Assembly (NCBI RefSeq): GCF_003315415.1
Contig: NZ_QNSB01000012.1
Location: 52,007-116,006 of the forward strand
From: Brevibacterium sanguinis
GTDB taxonomy: Bacteria; Actinomycetota; Actinomycetes; Actinomycetales; Brevibacteriaceae
DNA: 64,000 bases
Direction: 5' to 3'
In this document: positions 33,570 to 42,375 of the stretch, in pieces
Layout: each line of letters begins with the position of its first letter
Numbering within the stretch: the stretch's first letter is position 1
Position numbers and translations under genes: made by a program
Notes under the pieces: model-generated
Told to the model about the DNA's origin: nothing
Database searches by the model: none
What the model saw: only the letters and a program-made list of their open reading frames with translations

Positions 33570-34625
33570 TCAGAGGTGCTGCTCGGGAGCGGTCTCGACG
33601 TAGTCGGCGAGGGTGTCGTTCTTGAACGCCTCGCGGACCTTCTCGAGCTCCGCCTCGTCGACCTTGATGATCGACTGCCCGTCGGACGAGCGGCCCACAC
33701 CGGCGGTCGGCGCGGTGAAGAACTGGATGTCGCCGGGGCGCACGTCCCGCATCTCGAATGCGGTCGCGGAGATGTACTGGGCGGTGAGCTCGCTGTCGAC
33801 GTACATGTACGGGGCGAAGTCGGTGACCATGTCGGCGATCTTCTTCGGGTTCGACAGGGTGTCGGCCGAGATCATCGTGGAGATCAGTCCCTTGATGAAG
33901 GCCTGCTGATTGCGTGCGCGCTGGAAGTCGCCGTCGGAGAACTGCTTGCGCTCGCGGACGAAGGCCAGCGCCTCCTCGCCGTTGAGGTGGTTCTCGCCCT
34001 GCTGGAACTCGTAGCCGTTGGTGCTGAAGGCCTGCTCGGAGTTGACGGTCACCCCGCCGAGGCTGTCGGTGAGTCCCTTGAAGCCCTCGAAGTCGATGAC
34101 GGCGACATGGTCGAGCTCGGTGCCGATGAAGTCGGAGACGGTGGACACGGCCAGGGGCAGACCGCCGTAGGACAGCGCGGCGTTGATCTTCGCCTTGCCG
34201 TGGCCCTCGATGTCGACCCAGGTGTCACGCGGGATCGACATCACCTGGACATTCGACCCGGACTCGGGCAGGTGCATGACCATCATCGAGTCGGAGCGCA
34301 GTCCTCGGCTGTCGTTCATGTCGACGTCGCTCATCGGCTCGTCGGAGCCGAGCAGCAGGATGTTCGTCCCGCCGGCCTTGTCGTCCTTCTTCTCCCCGCG
34401 TACCTTGCCGAATACTTGCTCGTCGGTTAGCTGGTTGGCCGCCTCGTTGAAGTTGCGGCCGATGCTCCACACATAGGCGCCGACCCCGAGGACCGCGAGA
34501 ACGACGACGACGATCGCTCCGACGAGGACCTTGCGCCACACCCGCCGCTTCTTGCGGGGTGGTTCCTGCTGCTGTTGGTCTGCCTGTTCGCCGAAGAGAT
34601 CGTCGAAACTGCTGTTGTCCGTCAT
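33570..34625 (-). CDS. LytR-CpsA-Psr (LCP) family wall-polymer ligase
   Basis: About 351 residues from the ATG at 34625. A polar cytoplasmic N-terminus with a basic KKRRVWRK stretch precedes one membrane anchor (~residues 30-50); the rest is extracytoplasmic. The LCP core shows ILLLGSDEP, DSRGLRSDSMMVMHL, VMSIPRDTWVDI, KINAALSYGG and ALAFVRERKQF...DFQRARNQQ, the arginine/aspartate pattern that binds polyprenyl-pyrophosphate lipids. LCP proteins attach teichoic acids or other glycans from undecaprenyl-PP carriers to peptidoglycan, so this protein probably finishes the pathway encoded at 1-29.5 kb. It is transcribed alone with a possible promoter upstream. Confidence 0.88.
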   Translation of the reverse strand: MTDNSSFDDLFGEQADQQQQEPPRKKRRVWRKVLVGAIVVVVLAVLGVGAYVWSIGRNFNEAANQLTDEQVFGKVRGEKKDDKAGGTNILLLGSDEPMSDVDMNDSRGLRSDSMMVMHLPESGSNVQVMSIPRDTWVDIEGHGKAKINAALSYGGLPLAVSTVSDFIGTELDHVAVIDFEGFKGLTDSLGGVTVNSEQAFSTNGYEFQQGENHLNGEEALAFVRERKQFSDGDFQRARNQQAFIKGLISTMISADTLSNPKKIADMVTDFAPYMYVDSELTAQYISATAFEMRDVRPGDIQFFTAPTAGVGRSSDGQSIIKVDEAELEKVREAFKNDTLADYVETAPEQHL

Positions 34626-34700
34626 CGGCACTCCAGTCGTGTCAAGAGGGGTGGTGCTGCGCTGTCATCCGGCGCGTCAAGGGAAAAGATGATCGCACTC

Positions 34701-34708
34701 ATTGTATA
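34701..34708 (-). promoter_or_regulatory. Candidate -10 element of the LCP gene
   Basis: On the minus strand this reads TATACAAT, close to the consensus -10 box, about 75 bases upstream of the LCP start. No clear -35 hexamer accompanies it. Confidence 0.3.
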
Positions 34709-34881
34709 GTCAGGCGGCTTTCACTATTTTCCGGTCAGTGCTGGGTGGCTGGGCGGCGGGGTGGACCGGTGCTGGTAATGGTTCTGGAGCTGGTGACGGT
34801 CCTGGAGCTGGTGACTGGACTCACCGAAGATTCGGCGACCGACTACTGTACCGACCGGACGGTTATAGATAGACTTTCCTG

Positions 34882-36111
34882 GTGTTCAACAACTATCGGG
34901 AGATCCTGTCACTTCCCGGTGCCCTCAAGTTCTCCTTGGCCGGTCTTGTTGCACGTATGCCCATCGCGGTTCTGGGCCTCGGCATCGTCCTGTTCATCCA
35001 GGGTGTCAGCGGCTCCTACGGTCTGGCGGGCATCGTCACCGCCGTGTACATGATCGTCCAAGCACTTGCCGGCCCGGTCATCGCACGTCTGGTCGACCGC
35101 CGCGGACAGGCGAAGGTCATGGTGCCGATCGTCGTCACCCACCTCGTCGCCCTGCTCCTGCTCATCTTCTCCGTCTACGGGGGCTGGTGGGTCGGCTTCG
35201 TCTTCCTCTTCGCCGGCATCGGCGGTGCCACCGTCGGTTCCGTCGGTTCGCTCGTGCGCTCCCGCTGGTCCCACCTCGTCGGCTCCCCCAAGCAGCTGCA
35301 GACCGCATTCTCCTGGGAGTCGGTGGCCGATGAGCTCCTCTTCGTCACCGGCCCGGTCCTCGCGACCGTCCTGGCCACGGCCGTGTGGCCGCCTGCCGGT
35401 GTCATCTTCTCGATGATCACCACCGCCGTGGGCTCAACTCTCCTCTACATCCAGAAGTCGACGGAACCGCCGCCCATCGAGCGCAGCACCGAGCCCAAGG
35501 GCCATGTGTTCTCCAACCCGGGCATCTTCACGATCATCATCGTCAACGTGTTCCTCGGCGTGAACTTCGGCGCCATCGACGTCATCGCCGTCGCGTTCTC
35601 CGACGAACTCGGGCTCAAGCCCCTGTCCGGGGTCCTGCTCAGCGCGTTCGCCCTCGGCTCCCTCATCTCCGGTGCCCTCTACGGCGCCCGGAACTGGTCC
35701 TCACCGACTCATCACCGCTTCGGCTTCACCGTCTCGCTGCTCGCCATCGGCACGTGCGTCATGCTGCTGGCCCAGGGCATGGTGTCGTTCGGGATCATCC
35801 TCTTCTGCGTCGGCTTCTCGATCGCCCCGAGCCTCATCGGCGCCAACTCCGTCATCGAGCAGCTCGCCCCGCCGAGGCGACTGACCGAGGCATTCGCCTG
35901 GCTCGGCACCTCGCTGGGCTTCGGCGTCGCCTTCGGATCCGCGATCGCCGGCAACATCATCGACGCCTATGGGGCACAGACCGCGATGCTCCTGCCCGCC
36001 GGGTGCGCGCTCATGGGCGCGATCCTCGCCCTCTGCCTGCTCAAGCTCCTCAACCCCAAGCGCTCGAGCCACGAGGTCCGGCTCAACCGCAAGGTCCAGC
36101 TCAAGGACTGA
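34882..36111 (+). CDS. Major facilitator superfamily transporter
   Basis: A 409-residue protein beginning at GTG 34882, with about 12 hydrophobic segments in two halves separated by a basic/proline-rich central loop (EPPPIERSTEPKG). The MARLVDRRGQAKV-like loop after segment 2 (here IARLVDRRGQAKVMVPI) is the standard MFS A-motif. It is likely an efflux permease of the sugar-efflux or drug-exporter type; substrate unknown. No Shine-Dalgarno sequence is visible, and a TATAGA box ends only ~12 bases before the start, so the transcript may be leaderless, which is common in Actinomycetota. It is convergent with the PIN-domain gene. Confidence 0.82.
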   Translation: MFNNYREILSLPGALKFSLAGLVARMPIAVLGLGIVLFIQGVSGSYGLAGIVTAVYMIVQALAGPVIARLVDRRGQAKVMVPIVVTHLVALLLLIFSVYGGWWVGFVFLFAGIGGATVGSVGSLVRSRWSHLVGSPKQLQTAFSWESVADELLFVTGPVLATVLATAVWPPAGVIFSMITTAVGSTLLYIQKSTEPPPIERSTEPKGHVFSNPGIFTIIIVNVFLGVNFGAIDVIAVAFSDELGLKPLSGVLLSAFALGSLISGALYGARNWSSPTHHRFGFTVSLLAIGTCVMLLAQGMVSFGIILFCVGFSIAPSLIGANSVIEQLAPPRRLTEAFAWLGTSLGFGVAFGSAIAGNIIDAYGAQTAMLLPAGCALMGAILALCLLKLLNPKRSSHEVRLNRKVQLKD

Positions 36112-36242
36112 GCCCTGGCGGGGCCGAGTGGTTCTGTGGCCCGTCGAGCCGGCAGTGCTCCTCCTGCGCACGCCGGGCGGCGCTGCAACGTCGAAGGGCG
36201 GGATGGACGGATGCGCTGGGTGGTATATCCGCCGGGCGTCGT

Positions 36243-37256
36243 CTACTCCGCGTCGTCCGCGAGGAAGATGTTTTCAGGCGTTGAGTATGTCGAGCCGAAT
36301 GAGAAAACTCGCCATTCGTGTTCGGGGCTCAATCTCGCAAGTGTCAGTGCGATCATCCCAGTTTGAGAACCGGAGTTCATCGCTCTGAGCAGGGGGTCGT
36401 TTGAGCGAACAAGCTTCATATATGCGACCCTATCGGGATCGTCAATGGCAAACTCGACTCCCTCTGCAAGGCCATACCCCTCAAGCACCTTCGATAGTTG
36501 CCGTCGATTGGGAAAGTCGCTCGCCCGGTGACACAAACCACGAATATCCTTTCGCTGGCCCACCCCCAGAACTGCCGTATACCACCTCCAGGCGACGGTT
36601 CTCGGATTCATGAGATTGTCGATTCCATCGGGATAGAAGAGGTCTTCCTCGCTTACCGTTGTTGAGGATTCGGGAACGTACAGGAACGCCGTTTCGCCCA
36701 GTCCTGCCGGGTCCTCAAGTGCGGTGGAGGCGAACTGCGGAACTGGCCCTCGAAGCGCGATCAGCAAATCCTGAACAGTAGCAGGCGGACGAGACCGAGA
36801 CCGAACTGTGTCGTGGAGTACCTGCAGAGTCTCCCGACCGAAGAGATCCAGCAGATCAAGAAGCAATTGGTCCGGATGGACGACTTCCACGTCGAAGACT
36901 GCGGCCGATTCCTGCGGGAAGTCTTTGAGGTTAGCTGTGACCAGCAGATCCGCCCCTCCACGTACTGCTCCTGCCAGTACGTGTCTGTTTTTCGCATCGC
37001 ACTTCATAGCCTCAATCAGAGACTGGTAACCCTCGACTGACGCTTCTGGGAATGCTTCTTTCATCAATTGCACTCGCCGCGACGCTTTGCTGCTCGACAA
37101 TCCGAATTTCATCGTCAGACATCGTTCAACTTCGCCCAGAACCTCATCGGTCCACAACGGATAGAACAGATCGGCTTCAGCCATTCGGAGGAGCAGATCG
37201 CACAGATTGATTGGCACCAGCACACAGGCGTCGACGAACACCCGCAAGCCGCTCAT
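36243..37256 (-). CDS. PIN-domain toxin-like ribonuclease with ~200-residue C-terminal extension
   Basis: A 337-residue protein. The first ~135 residues are a PIN/VapC nuclease: VFVDACVL with Asp9, DEVLGEVERCL with Glu42, AMKCDAKNRHVLAGA with Asp87, and ADLLVTANLKDFP with Asp103 and Asp112, a complete acidic set for metal-dependent RNA cleavage. The remaining ~200 residues are not part of the usual VapC length (~130) and are unrecognised; they end in a mixed helical/beta region. The ATG overlaps the stop of the upstream HTH gene (ATGA), the standard antitoxin-first type II arrangement. Codon use is somewhat AT-richer than that of neighbours, fitting a mobile toxin-antitoxin module. Confidence 0.78.
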   Translation of the reverse strand: MSGLRVFVDACVLVPINLCDLLLRMAEADLFYPLWTDEVLGEVERCLTMKFGLSSSKASRRVQLMKEAFPEASVEGYQSLIEAMKCDAKNRHVLAGAVRGGADLLVTANLKDFPQESAAVFDVEVVHPDQLLLDLLDLFGRETLQVLHDTVRSRSRPPATVQDLLIALRGPVPQFASTALEDPAGLGETAFLYVPESSTTVSEEDLFYPDGIDNLMNPRTVAWRWYTAVLGVGQRKDIRGLCHRASDFPNRRQLSKVLEGYGLAEGVEFAIDDPDRVAYMKLVRSNDPLLRAMNSGSQTGMIALTLARLSPEHEWRVFSFGSTYSTPENIFLADDAE

Positions 37257-37705
37257 CGAGTCTCCGCGAAGCCTAAATCCCTGGCGGGGCGGAAGTCCTC
37301 TGCATCGTGGTCCATCTCGTCCAGAGCATGCCGTCGCTTTACCCGCCTCTGCTCCTGAAACTCCAACACATCCTTGAGCGCGAGACGTCGATGCCGTCCC
37401 CGCATCTCATACGCGATCTCACCATGATCCAGGTACTTGATCAGCGTGGGACGCGATACCCCGAGGATCTCCGCTGCCTGCTGCGTCGTCAACGACTGCT
37501 GCTTCGACGATATCGCGACAGCGTCGCCCCTTTCGAGAACAGCCAGGGCCTGGTCAAGGGCCTGCGCCACTTCTCGAGGAACATTTGCGCGCCGTGAGTC
37601 TGAGGCGCTCAGAGTCATCGGTCCATCTGACCGCAGGATTTCGCGCAACTGAGAGTACCCTGCTTGGTCCGCCGGGAACGTGACATCGTCGCGCGAAACG
37701 CTCAT
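37253..37705 (-). CDS. HTH (excisionase/MerR-type) antitoxin-like protein
   Basis: A 150-residue protein from the ATG at 37705; an upstream in-frame extension carries no family sequence. The N-terminal ~60 residues are helical and polar, followed by a helix-turn-helix of excisionase type at about 72-115 (SLTTQQAAEILGVSRPTLIKYLDHG) and a charged C-terminal tail that in such systems often wraps the toxin. It overlaps the downstream PIN gene by 4 bases. The expected role is to bind its own promoter and neutralise the PIN nuclease. The ~40 bases upstream are AT-rich (GCGTTAATTGCGAATATCATT on the minus strand), the likely promoter/operator. Confidence 0.78.
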   Translation of the reverse strand: MSVSRDDVTFPADQAGYSQLREILRSDGPMTLSASDSRRANVPREVAQALDQALAVLERGDAVAISSKQQSLTTQQAAEILGVSRPTLIKYLDHGEIAYEMRGRHRRLALKDVLEFQEQRRVKRRHALDEMDHDAEDFRPARDLGFAETR

Positions 37706-38131
37706 AAGGCAATGATATTCGCAATTAACGCAACCCGCTAGGGGTGCGGAGCTGAGAGACAGCGGCTGCTCTGGATACAATTCCCTGCCAGCCAGCTGCG
37801 CACCTCCCGGCTCAACCGGCCCTGTTTCTTCCGCGGCTACTTTTGGTGAGTCTCGTGCAGACCTTTTCATCCCGTGCCGACCGCGTAGTGTCGGTGATCC
37901 GAACAGTTGCAGTCGGATCCGACAAGCAGCAAGACGGCTTGTGGTCCGTCGACCTCTGTTCGCAGTCGCACACCGTCACCGGATGGAGGACTGATGATCA
38001 CGAGAGGACACGTCGCCGACGTGTCGGCCCGCGATCTCCGATCGAGCGCTGCTCTCTGATCTGCTCCAGACCCCCGGCAATGAGCGGATCGCCCGATCAC
38101 AGGCGAGACACCCGAACGAGGAGGAAGCGTG
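37706..38131. other. Intergenic region between antitoxin and surface-protein cassette
   Basis: About 425 bases. It must hold the divergent promoters of the toxin-antitoxin pair and of the plus-strand cassette. A 12-base palindrome, GTCGGATCCGAC, lies at 37912-37923. A short frame across the region has no family resemblance and poor codon character, so I call no gene. Confidence 0.4.
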
Positions 38132-39073
38132 ATGAGCAACCAGAATTTCCCTGAGGACCCCCTGTCAGGTCGCACCGAGAGAGACGATCCTCTGACGCGA
38201 GACACACGGACCGCAGTCACGGACCCAGTGACGGGGGCACCGCTTCCGTCGCGCTCGGAAGTCCATTCGCACCGCCGCTCGGACTCGCCGTCGACCACGA
38301 CAGGGCAGAGCACCTCGGCGAGCGAGAACCCGACAGCGCAGGCGGCGAAGGACGAGGCCCGACAGGTCGGTCAGGAAGGCGCCGAGGCGGGCCGCCACGT
38401 CGCCGAGACCGCCAAGGGTGAGGCCAGGAACGTCGCCGAGGAGGCGAAAGGGCAGGCCAGGAGCCTGGTCCACACGTTGCGCGAAGACCTCAACGATCAG
38501 GCGAGCACCCAGCAGAAGCGCGCCGCCGAGGGACTGAAGTCCGTCAGCGACGAGCTGCGTTCGATGGCCGAGAACTCCGAGCAGGACGGCGTCGCCACCC
38601 AGTGGGTGAGGGAGGCCGCGGGCAGGCTGGGAGGAGTGGCCAGCTGGCTCGATGAGCGGGATCCCTCGTCGCTGCTCGAGGAGACCAAGCGCTTCGCCCG
38701 CAACCGCCCGGGCACGTTCCTGGCGATCGCGGCGGGAGCCGGCCTCATCGCCGGCCGCCTCGCCCGCAGCCTCAAGGAGAACAGCAGCGACGGCTCCGGC
38801 GGGGGTTCCTCGACGTCCGGCGGCTCCGGTGCGGGTTACGGGTCTCCCTCCTCCACCTCGGGTGCGGGTTACGGGTCCCGCTCATCCACCTCGGCGAGCG
38901 AGAGCACCGCCGGCTATGGCGGCGTGACCACGAGCGGACCGGCTCAGGCCGGTGTCGGCTCCGTGCCCGACGTTCCCACTCAGGCGCCCCGGCTTCCCGC
39001 GGATCCGCCGAGCTCGGCGCCGAGCCGCGTCCAGCCGACGTTCCCCGATGACACCGCTCGAGGACTGAGCTGA
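38132..39073 (+). CDS. Helical membrane-associated protein with Gly/Ser-rich tail
   Basis: About 313 residues starting at ATG 38132 behind GAGGAAGCG. The middle (~65-170) is a long Ala/Glu/Arg/Lys-rich amphipathic helix with repeated AKxEARxVxEE units, like late-embryogenesis/apolipoprotein-type repeats. One hydrophobic segment (TFLAIAAGAGLIAGRLA) lies near residue 195, and the tail is Gly/Ser/Tyr/Thr-rich with an 11-residue tandem repeat GAGYGSxSSTS. No enzymatic motif. It is the first gene of a three-gene unit with a holin-X-type protein and a DUF3618 protein; such sets are common in actinobacteria and probably act at the cytoplasmic membrane, perhaps in stress, but no function is proven. 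Confidence 0.7.
   Translation: MSNQNFPEDPLSGRTERDDPLTRDTRTAVTDPVTGAPLPSRSEVHSHRRSDSPSTTTGQSTSASENPTAQAAKDEARQVGQEGAEAGRHVAETAKGEARNVAEEAKGQARSLVHTLREDLNDQASTQQKRAAEGLKSVSDELRSMAENSEQDGVATQWVREAAGRLGGVASWLDERDPSSLLEETKRFARNRPGTFLAIAAGAGLIAGRLARSLKENSSDGSGGGSSTSGGSGAGYGSPSSTSGAGYGSRSSTSASESTAGYGGVTTSGPAQAGVGSVPDVPTQAPRLPADPPSSAPSRVQPTFPDDTARGLS
38828..38893 (+). repeat. 33-bp tandem repeat, two copies, in the Gly/Ser tail
   Basis: Units 38828-38860 and 38861-38893 differ at only three bases and encode GAGYGSPSSTS and GAGYGSRSSTS. They are in frame, so copy-number change would lengthen or shorten the tail without breaking the gene. Confidence 0.8.
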
Positions 39074-39087
39074 GGAGGCACGAAGCA

Positions 39088-39564
39088 ATGACCGAACCAC
39101 GGAATCATATGCCGGGCCACCCCGACGCCGGCGCTTGGCCGGCGGACGCACCCGCACCCGGACACGACCCGAGCCACGCGCAGGATCCCGAGGAGCGCGC
39201 CCGCAACGAATCGCTGGGCGACATGCTCAAGGAGGTCAGCCAGGATCTCTCCACGCTCATCCGCCAGGAGATCGAGCTGGCCAAGGCCGAGATGCGCGAA
39301 TCCGCCACCAAGGCGGGCAAGGGCGCCGGGATGTTCACCGGTGCCGCCCTCAGCGGCTACATGGTGCTCCTCTTCCTCTCACTGGCCCTGTGGGCCGGCA
39401 TCTCGAATCTCACCGGCCGGGTGTGGGCAGCGATCATCGTCGCCGTCATCTGGGCGATCGTCGCCGGCGTCCTCGCCATGGTGGGCAAGAAGGAGCTGAA
39501 GGACGTCGACGGCGTTCCTCAGACCACGGAGACCGTCAAAGAGATCCCAGAAGCATTCAAGTGA
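39088..39564 (+). CDS. Holin-X/DUF1469 family membrane protein
   Basis: A 158-residue protein. The N-terminal ~45 residues are Pro/Gly/His/Asp-rich and disordered; then SLGDMLKEVSQDLSTLIRQEIELAKAEM is the amphipathic helix characteristic of DUF1469 (labelled putative actinobacterial holin-X), followed by two membrane segments (MVLLFLSLALWAGI and VWAAIIVAVIWAIVAGVLAMV). Despite the label there is no prophage here, so a holin role is unlikely. It lies 14 bases after the preceding gene and 16 before the DUF3618 gene, clearly one transcript. Confidence 0.85.
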   Translation: MTEPRNHMPGHPDAGAWPADAPAPGHDPSHAQDPEERARNESLGDMLKEVSQDLSTLIRQEIELAKAEMRESATKAGKGAGMFTGAALSGYMVLLFLSLALWAGISNLTGRVWAAIIVAVIWAIVAGVLAMVGKKELKDVDGVPQTTETVKEIPEAFK

Positions 39565-39580
39565 ACAGGGGCGATGAATC

Positions 39581-40444
39581 ATGAGTCAGTCACCAGAGGA
39601 AATCCGCCGACAGATCGAAGAGACCCGCGCAGAGCTGGGCGCAGACGTCGACGCCGTGCAGGAGAAGGTCAGCCCGTCGTCGATCGCCCACCGCAGCATG
39701 GACGGAGTCCGGGGCAGGGTCGGCGAGCTCAAGTCGAAGATCATGGGCGAGGCCGACCATGCCGGTCACGCTGCCGGGGACAAGGCCCAGCACGCCCAGC
39801 ATGTCATGCAGGACAAGGCCCATGAAGCCGCCGAGGCGGTCCAGGGAGCTCCCCGGCAGGTGCGGCAGCAGACCCAGGGGAATCCCGTCGCCGCGGGCCT
39901 CATCGCCTTCGGCGCCGGCATGCTCGCCGCCGCCCTGCTGCCGGTCAGCGAGCGGGAGAAGGAGGCGACCGAGCGGATCAAGGAGAAGTCCGAGCCGCTG
40001 GTATCCGAGGTCAAGGAGGCAGCCCAGAACGTCGCTCAGGACATGAAGGAGCCGGCGCAGGAGGCTGTCGAGCAGGTCAAGGGCACGGCGCAGGATGCCG
40101 CGCAAAACGTCAAGAGCGAGGGGCAGGACGCTGCCGAGCAGGTGAAGGGACGGGCCGAAGAGGCGAAGACGCACGTCCGCGAATCCAGCGGCTCGGGCCA
40201 GTCGGGGCAGTCCGGCCAGTCAGGATCGTCCGGCCAGTCGGGGTCCGGTTACTCGGGCCAGTCGGGGCAGTCCGGGTCCGGGTACACCGGTCCCACGGGC
40301 ACCCAGCCCTCCAGCCGTCCCGACGTCACCGGCACCACGGGCCTTCCCGGATCGACGGGCGAGGATCCGTTCTCGAGGCAGCCCGGCGGCTCCGGCTACC
40401 CCTCCGGCCGACCCGACACCCAGGGCGGCAAGCACCAGGCCTGA
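39581..40444 (+). CDS. DUF3618 domain-containing membrane protein with Gly/Ser/Gln repeat tail
   Basis: A 287-residue protein. The first ~40 residues match the DUF3618 pattern (SPEEIRRQIEETRAELGADVDAV). A hydrophobic segment (AAGLIAFGAGMLAAALLP) lies at ~105-122, preceded and followed by long Ala/Glu/Lys/Gln helices with repeated AAxxVK units. The last ~85 residues are low-complexity GSGQSGQSG-type repeats. No enzyme motif. It is the third gene of the cassette and is followed by a strong terminator hairpin. The repeats and helices resemble those in the first gene, suggesting that the two proteins act together or arose by duplication of modules. Confidence 0.85.
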   Translation: MSQSPEEIRRQIEETRAELGADVDAVQEKVSPSSIAHRSMDGVRGRVGELKSKIMGEADHAGHAAGDKAQHAQHVMQDKAHEAAEAVQGAPRQVRQQTQGNPVAAGLIAFGAGMLAAALLPVSEREKEATERIKEKSEPLVSEVKEAAQNVAQDMKEPAQEAVEQVKGTAQDAAQNVKSEGQDAAEQVKGRAEEAKTHVRESSGSGQSGQSGQSGSSGQSGSGYSGQSGQSGSGYTGPTGTQPSSRPDVTGTTGLPGSTGEDPFSRQPGGSGYPSGRPDTQGGKHQA

Positions 40445-40487
40445 CGGGCTCAACCGGGCGCTCAAGCAGTCGGGCGCCCGAACGGAC

Positions 40488-40520
40488 AGCGGCTCCGGTG
40501 GATCGTCCACCGGAGCCGCT
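40488..40520. terminator. Bidirectional terminator hairpin after the DUF3618 cassette
   Basis: A perfect 15-base inverted repeat (40488-40502 and 40506-40520) with a 3-base loop, located between the ends of two convergent genes. Confidence 0.75.
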
Positions 40521-40533
40521 GGGCGTCCACCCG

Positions 40534-42318
40534 TCATTCCACGAGCTTGCCCTCCTGACTGACCTCCCGCATGAGAGCGGCGATCTCGGGATCGACCGGC
40601 GGGATGTCCTCGCGCACGACCCCGGTCTCGGGCGACCACACGAGGTTGACCTGCAGGCTCTCGTCGAGCTCCGGGAAGTCACTGCGATTGTGGCAGCCGC
40701 GGGTCTCCCGGCGCTCGAGCGCGCATTCGAGCGTCGCCCGGGCAGCGAGCACCGAGGACTTGAGGTCGAAGGCGTGCGCCAGATCGGCGTAGCCGGCGAT
40801 GTCGGGATGGATGCCCACCCGCTCCAGCCGCTCCTCGATCTCGGCGAGCTTCTCGAGGCCGGCGAGCAGCCCCGCCTCGTCGCGGACGACTCCCGCGTGC
40901 TCGGTCATGAGGTTGCGGACCTCGCGCTGCAGCGCCCGGACGTTCTCCGGGCCATCGGAGGCGAGCAGGTCATCGATCTGGGCCCGCGCCTCGGCGAGGG
41001 AGTCCTGGGATCGCACCTGGGCCTCGAGCTCATCGGCGTACGAGACGGCGGATCGCCCGACGATCCGCCCGAAGACGAGGAGCTCGATGAGGGAGTTGCC
41101 GCCGAGGCGGTTGGCCCCGTGGAGCCCGGACGAGGCCTCGCCGATGGCCCACAAGCCTTCGACGTCGGTGCTGTGGTCGACCGGGTCGACCCACACCCCG
41201 CCCATCGAGTAGTGCGCGGTGGGCGCGATCTCGATGGGGCTGACGGTGATGTCGAGCATCTGCGTCTCCATGAGCGTCTGGTAGACGCGGGGCAGTCGGT
41301 TCATGATCGTCTGCCGCGGCAGGTGGGAGACGTCGAGCCAGACGCCGCCGTTGTCCGTCCCGCGCCCCTCGGCGATCTCCGTGTAGGCGGCGAGTGCCAC
41401 CCGGTCCCGGGTCGAGAGCTCCATCCGCTCGGGATCGTAGCGTTCCATGAAGCGCTCGCCGAGGCGGTTGCGCAGGATCCCGCCCTCCCCGCGGGCGGCC
41501 TCGGAGACGAGGGTGCCGGCGGCGTTCTCGGGTTCGATGATGCCCGAGGGGTGGAACTGGACGAGCTCGGCGTCGCGGAGCCGGCCGCCGGCCTCGACGG
41601 CCAGGCGGAACGAGTCACCGGTGTTCTCATCCCGGCGTGAGCTGGTCCGCCTCCAGATCCGGTTGTGCCCGCCGGCGGCGAGGATGACGGCGTCGGCGTG
41701 GATACGGTACCGGGAGCCGTCGACGAGGTCGAAGCCGTAGGCGCCGAAGATCCGTCCGTCGGCGACGAGCAGCTTGGTGATGTAGACGGTGTCGAGGATG
41801 GGGATGTTCAGTGCTTCGCTGCGGGCGACGAGGGTGCGCTGGATCTCGAGCCCCGTGTAGTCACCGGCGAAGGCGGTGCGGCGGAAGGTGTGGGCGCCGA
41901 AGAAGCGCTGGGAGATCCGCCCGTCGTCCTCCTTCGCGAAGTCCATGCCGTAGCGCTCGAGGTCGGCGATGCCCTGGGCAGCGCCCTGGGTGACGATCTC
42001 GACGGTGCGCGGGTTGGCGAGGCCGTAGGACTCCCTGATCGTGTCCGCGGCGTGCTGCTGCCAGGAGTCGTCGGGGTCCATCGTGCCGAGGGCGGCGTTG
42101 ATCCCGCCGGCGGCCAGCGAGGTGTGGGCGTCGTGCTTGGGCCGTTTGCCGACGGCGAGGACGTCGACGCCGGCCTCGGCGATCTCGATCGCGGCGCGCA
42201 GCCCCGAGCCGCCGGTGCCGATGACGAGCACCGAGGTGGTGAGGACGTGTTCGCGAGTGTCGCGGCGGACTGGCCGCGGTTGCTTGGATGTGGGCGTGGT
42301 GCGCTGTGGTGTGGGCAT
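40534..42318 (-). CDS. Fumarate reductase/succinate dehydrogenase-type or L-aspartate oxidase-like flavoprotein
   Basis: A 594-residue FAD protein. VLVIGTGGSGLRAAIEIAEAG near residue 31 binds FAD, and HTSLAAGGINAAL is the histidine-flavin-region motif of SdhA/FrdA/NadB. QFHPSG, AARGEGGILRN, LSTRDRVA, HYSMGGVWVD, and the GEASSGLHGANRLGGNSLIELLVFG block complete the family signature. The C-terminal ~140 residues form the usual helical bundle. It oxidises or reduces a dicarboxylate (succinate/fumarate or L-aspartate). No iron-sulfur or membrane-anchor subunit, nadA or nadC lies next to it, so it is a stand-alone enzyme whose substrate I cannot fix. It is divergent from a LysR regulator that likely controls it. 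Confidence 0.8.
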   Translation of the reverse strand: MPTPQRTTPTSKQPRPVRRDTREHVLTTSVLVIGTGGSGLRAAIEIAEAGVDVLAVGKRPKHDAHTSLAAGGINAALGTMDPDDSWQQHAADTIRESYGLANPRTVEIVTQGAAQGIADLERYGMDFAKEDDGRISQRFFGAHTFRRTAFAGDYTGLEIQRTLVARSEALNIPILDTVYITKLLVADGRIFGAYGFDLVDGSRYRIHADAVILAAGGHNRIWRRTSSRRDENTGDSFRLAVEAGGRLRDAELVQFHPSGIIEPENAAGTLVSEAARGEGGILRNRLGERFMERYDPERMELSTRDRVALAAYTEIAEGRGTDNGGVWLDVSHLPRQTIMNRLPRVYQTLMETQMLDITVSPIEIAPTAHYSMGGVWVDPVDHSTDVEGLWAIGEASSGLHGANRLGGNSLIELLVFGRIVGRSAVSYADELEAQVRSQDSLAEARAQIDDLLASDGPENVRALQREVRNLMTEHAGVVRDEAGLLAGLEKLAEIEERLERVGIHPDIAGYADLAHAFDLKSSVLAARATLECALERRETRGCHNRSDFPELDESLQVNLVWSPETGVVREDIPPVDPEIAALMREVSQEGKLVE

Positions 42319-42375
42319 GCTTCCACGCTAGGAGCGCACCCATGATACGTCCAATGCATTGTTTCGCTCGACATG

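Noticed and set aside
34770..34822. Two near-identical CTGGAGCTGGTGAC stretches upstream of the MFS gene
   Set aside because: Short duplication without symmetry or promoter position; probably slippage.
39088..39564. Holin, as sign of a prophage
   Set aside because: No phage structural, lysis or integrase genes are nearby; the DUF1469 family is widespread in actinobacterial chromosomes.
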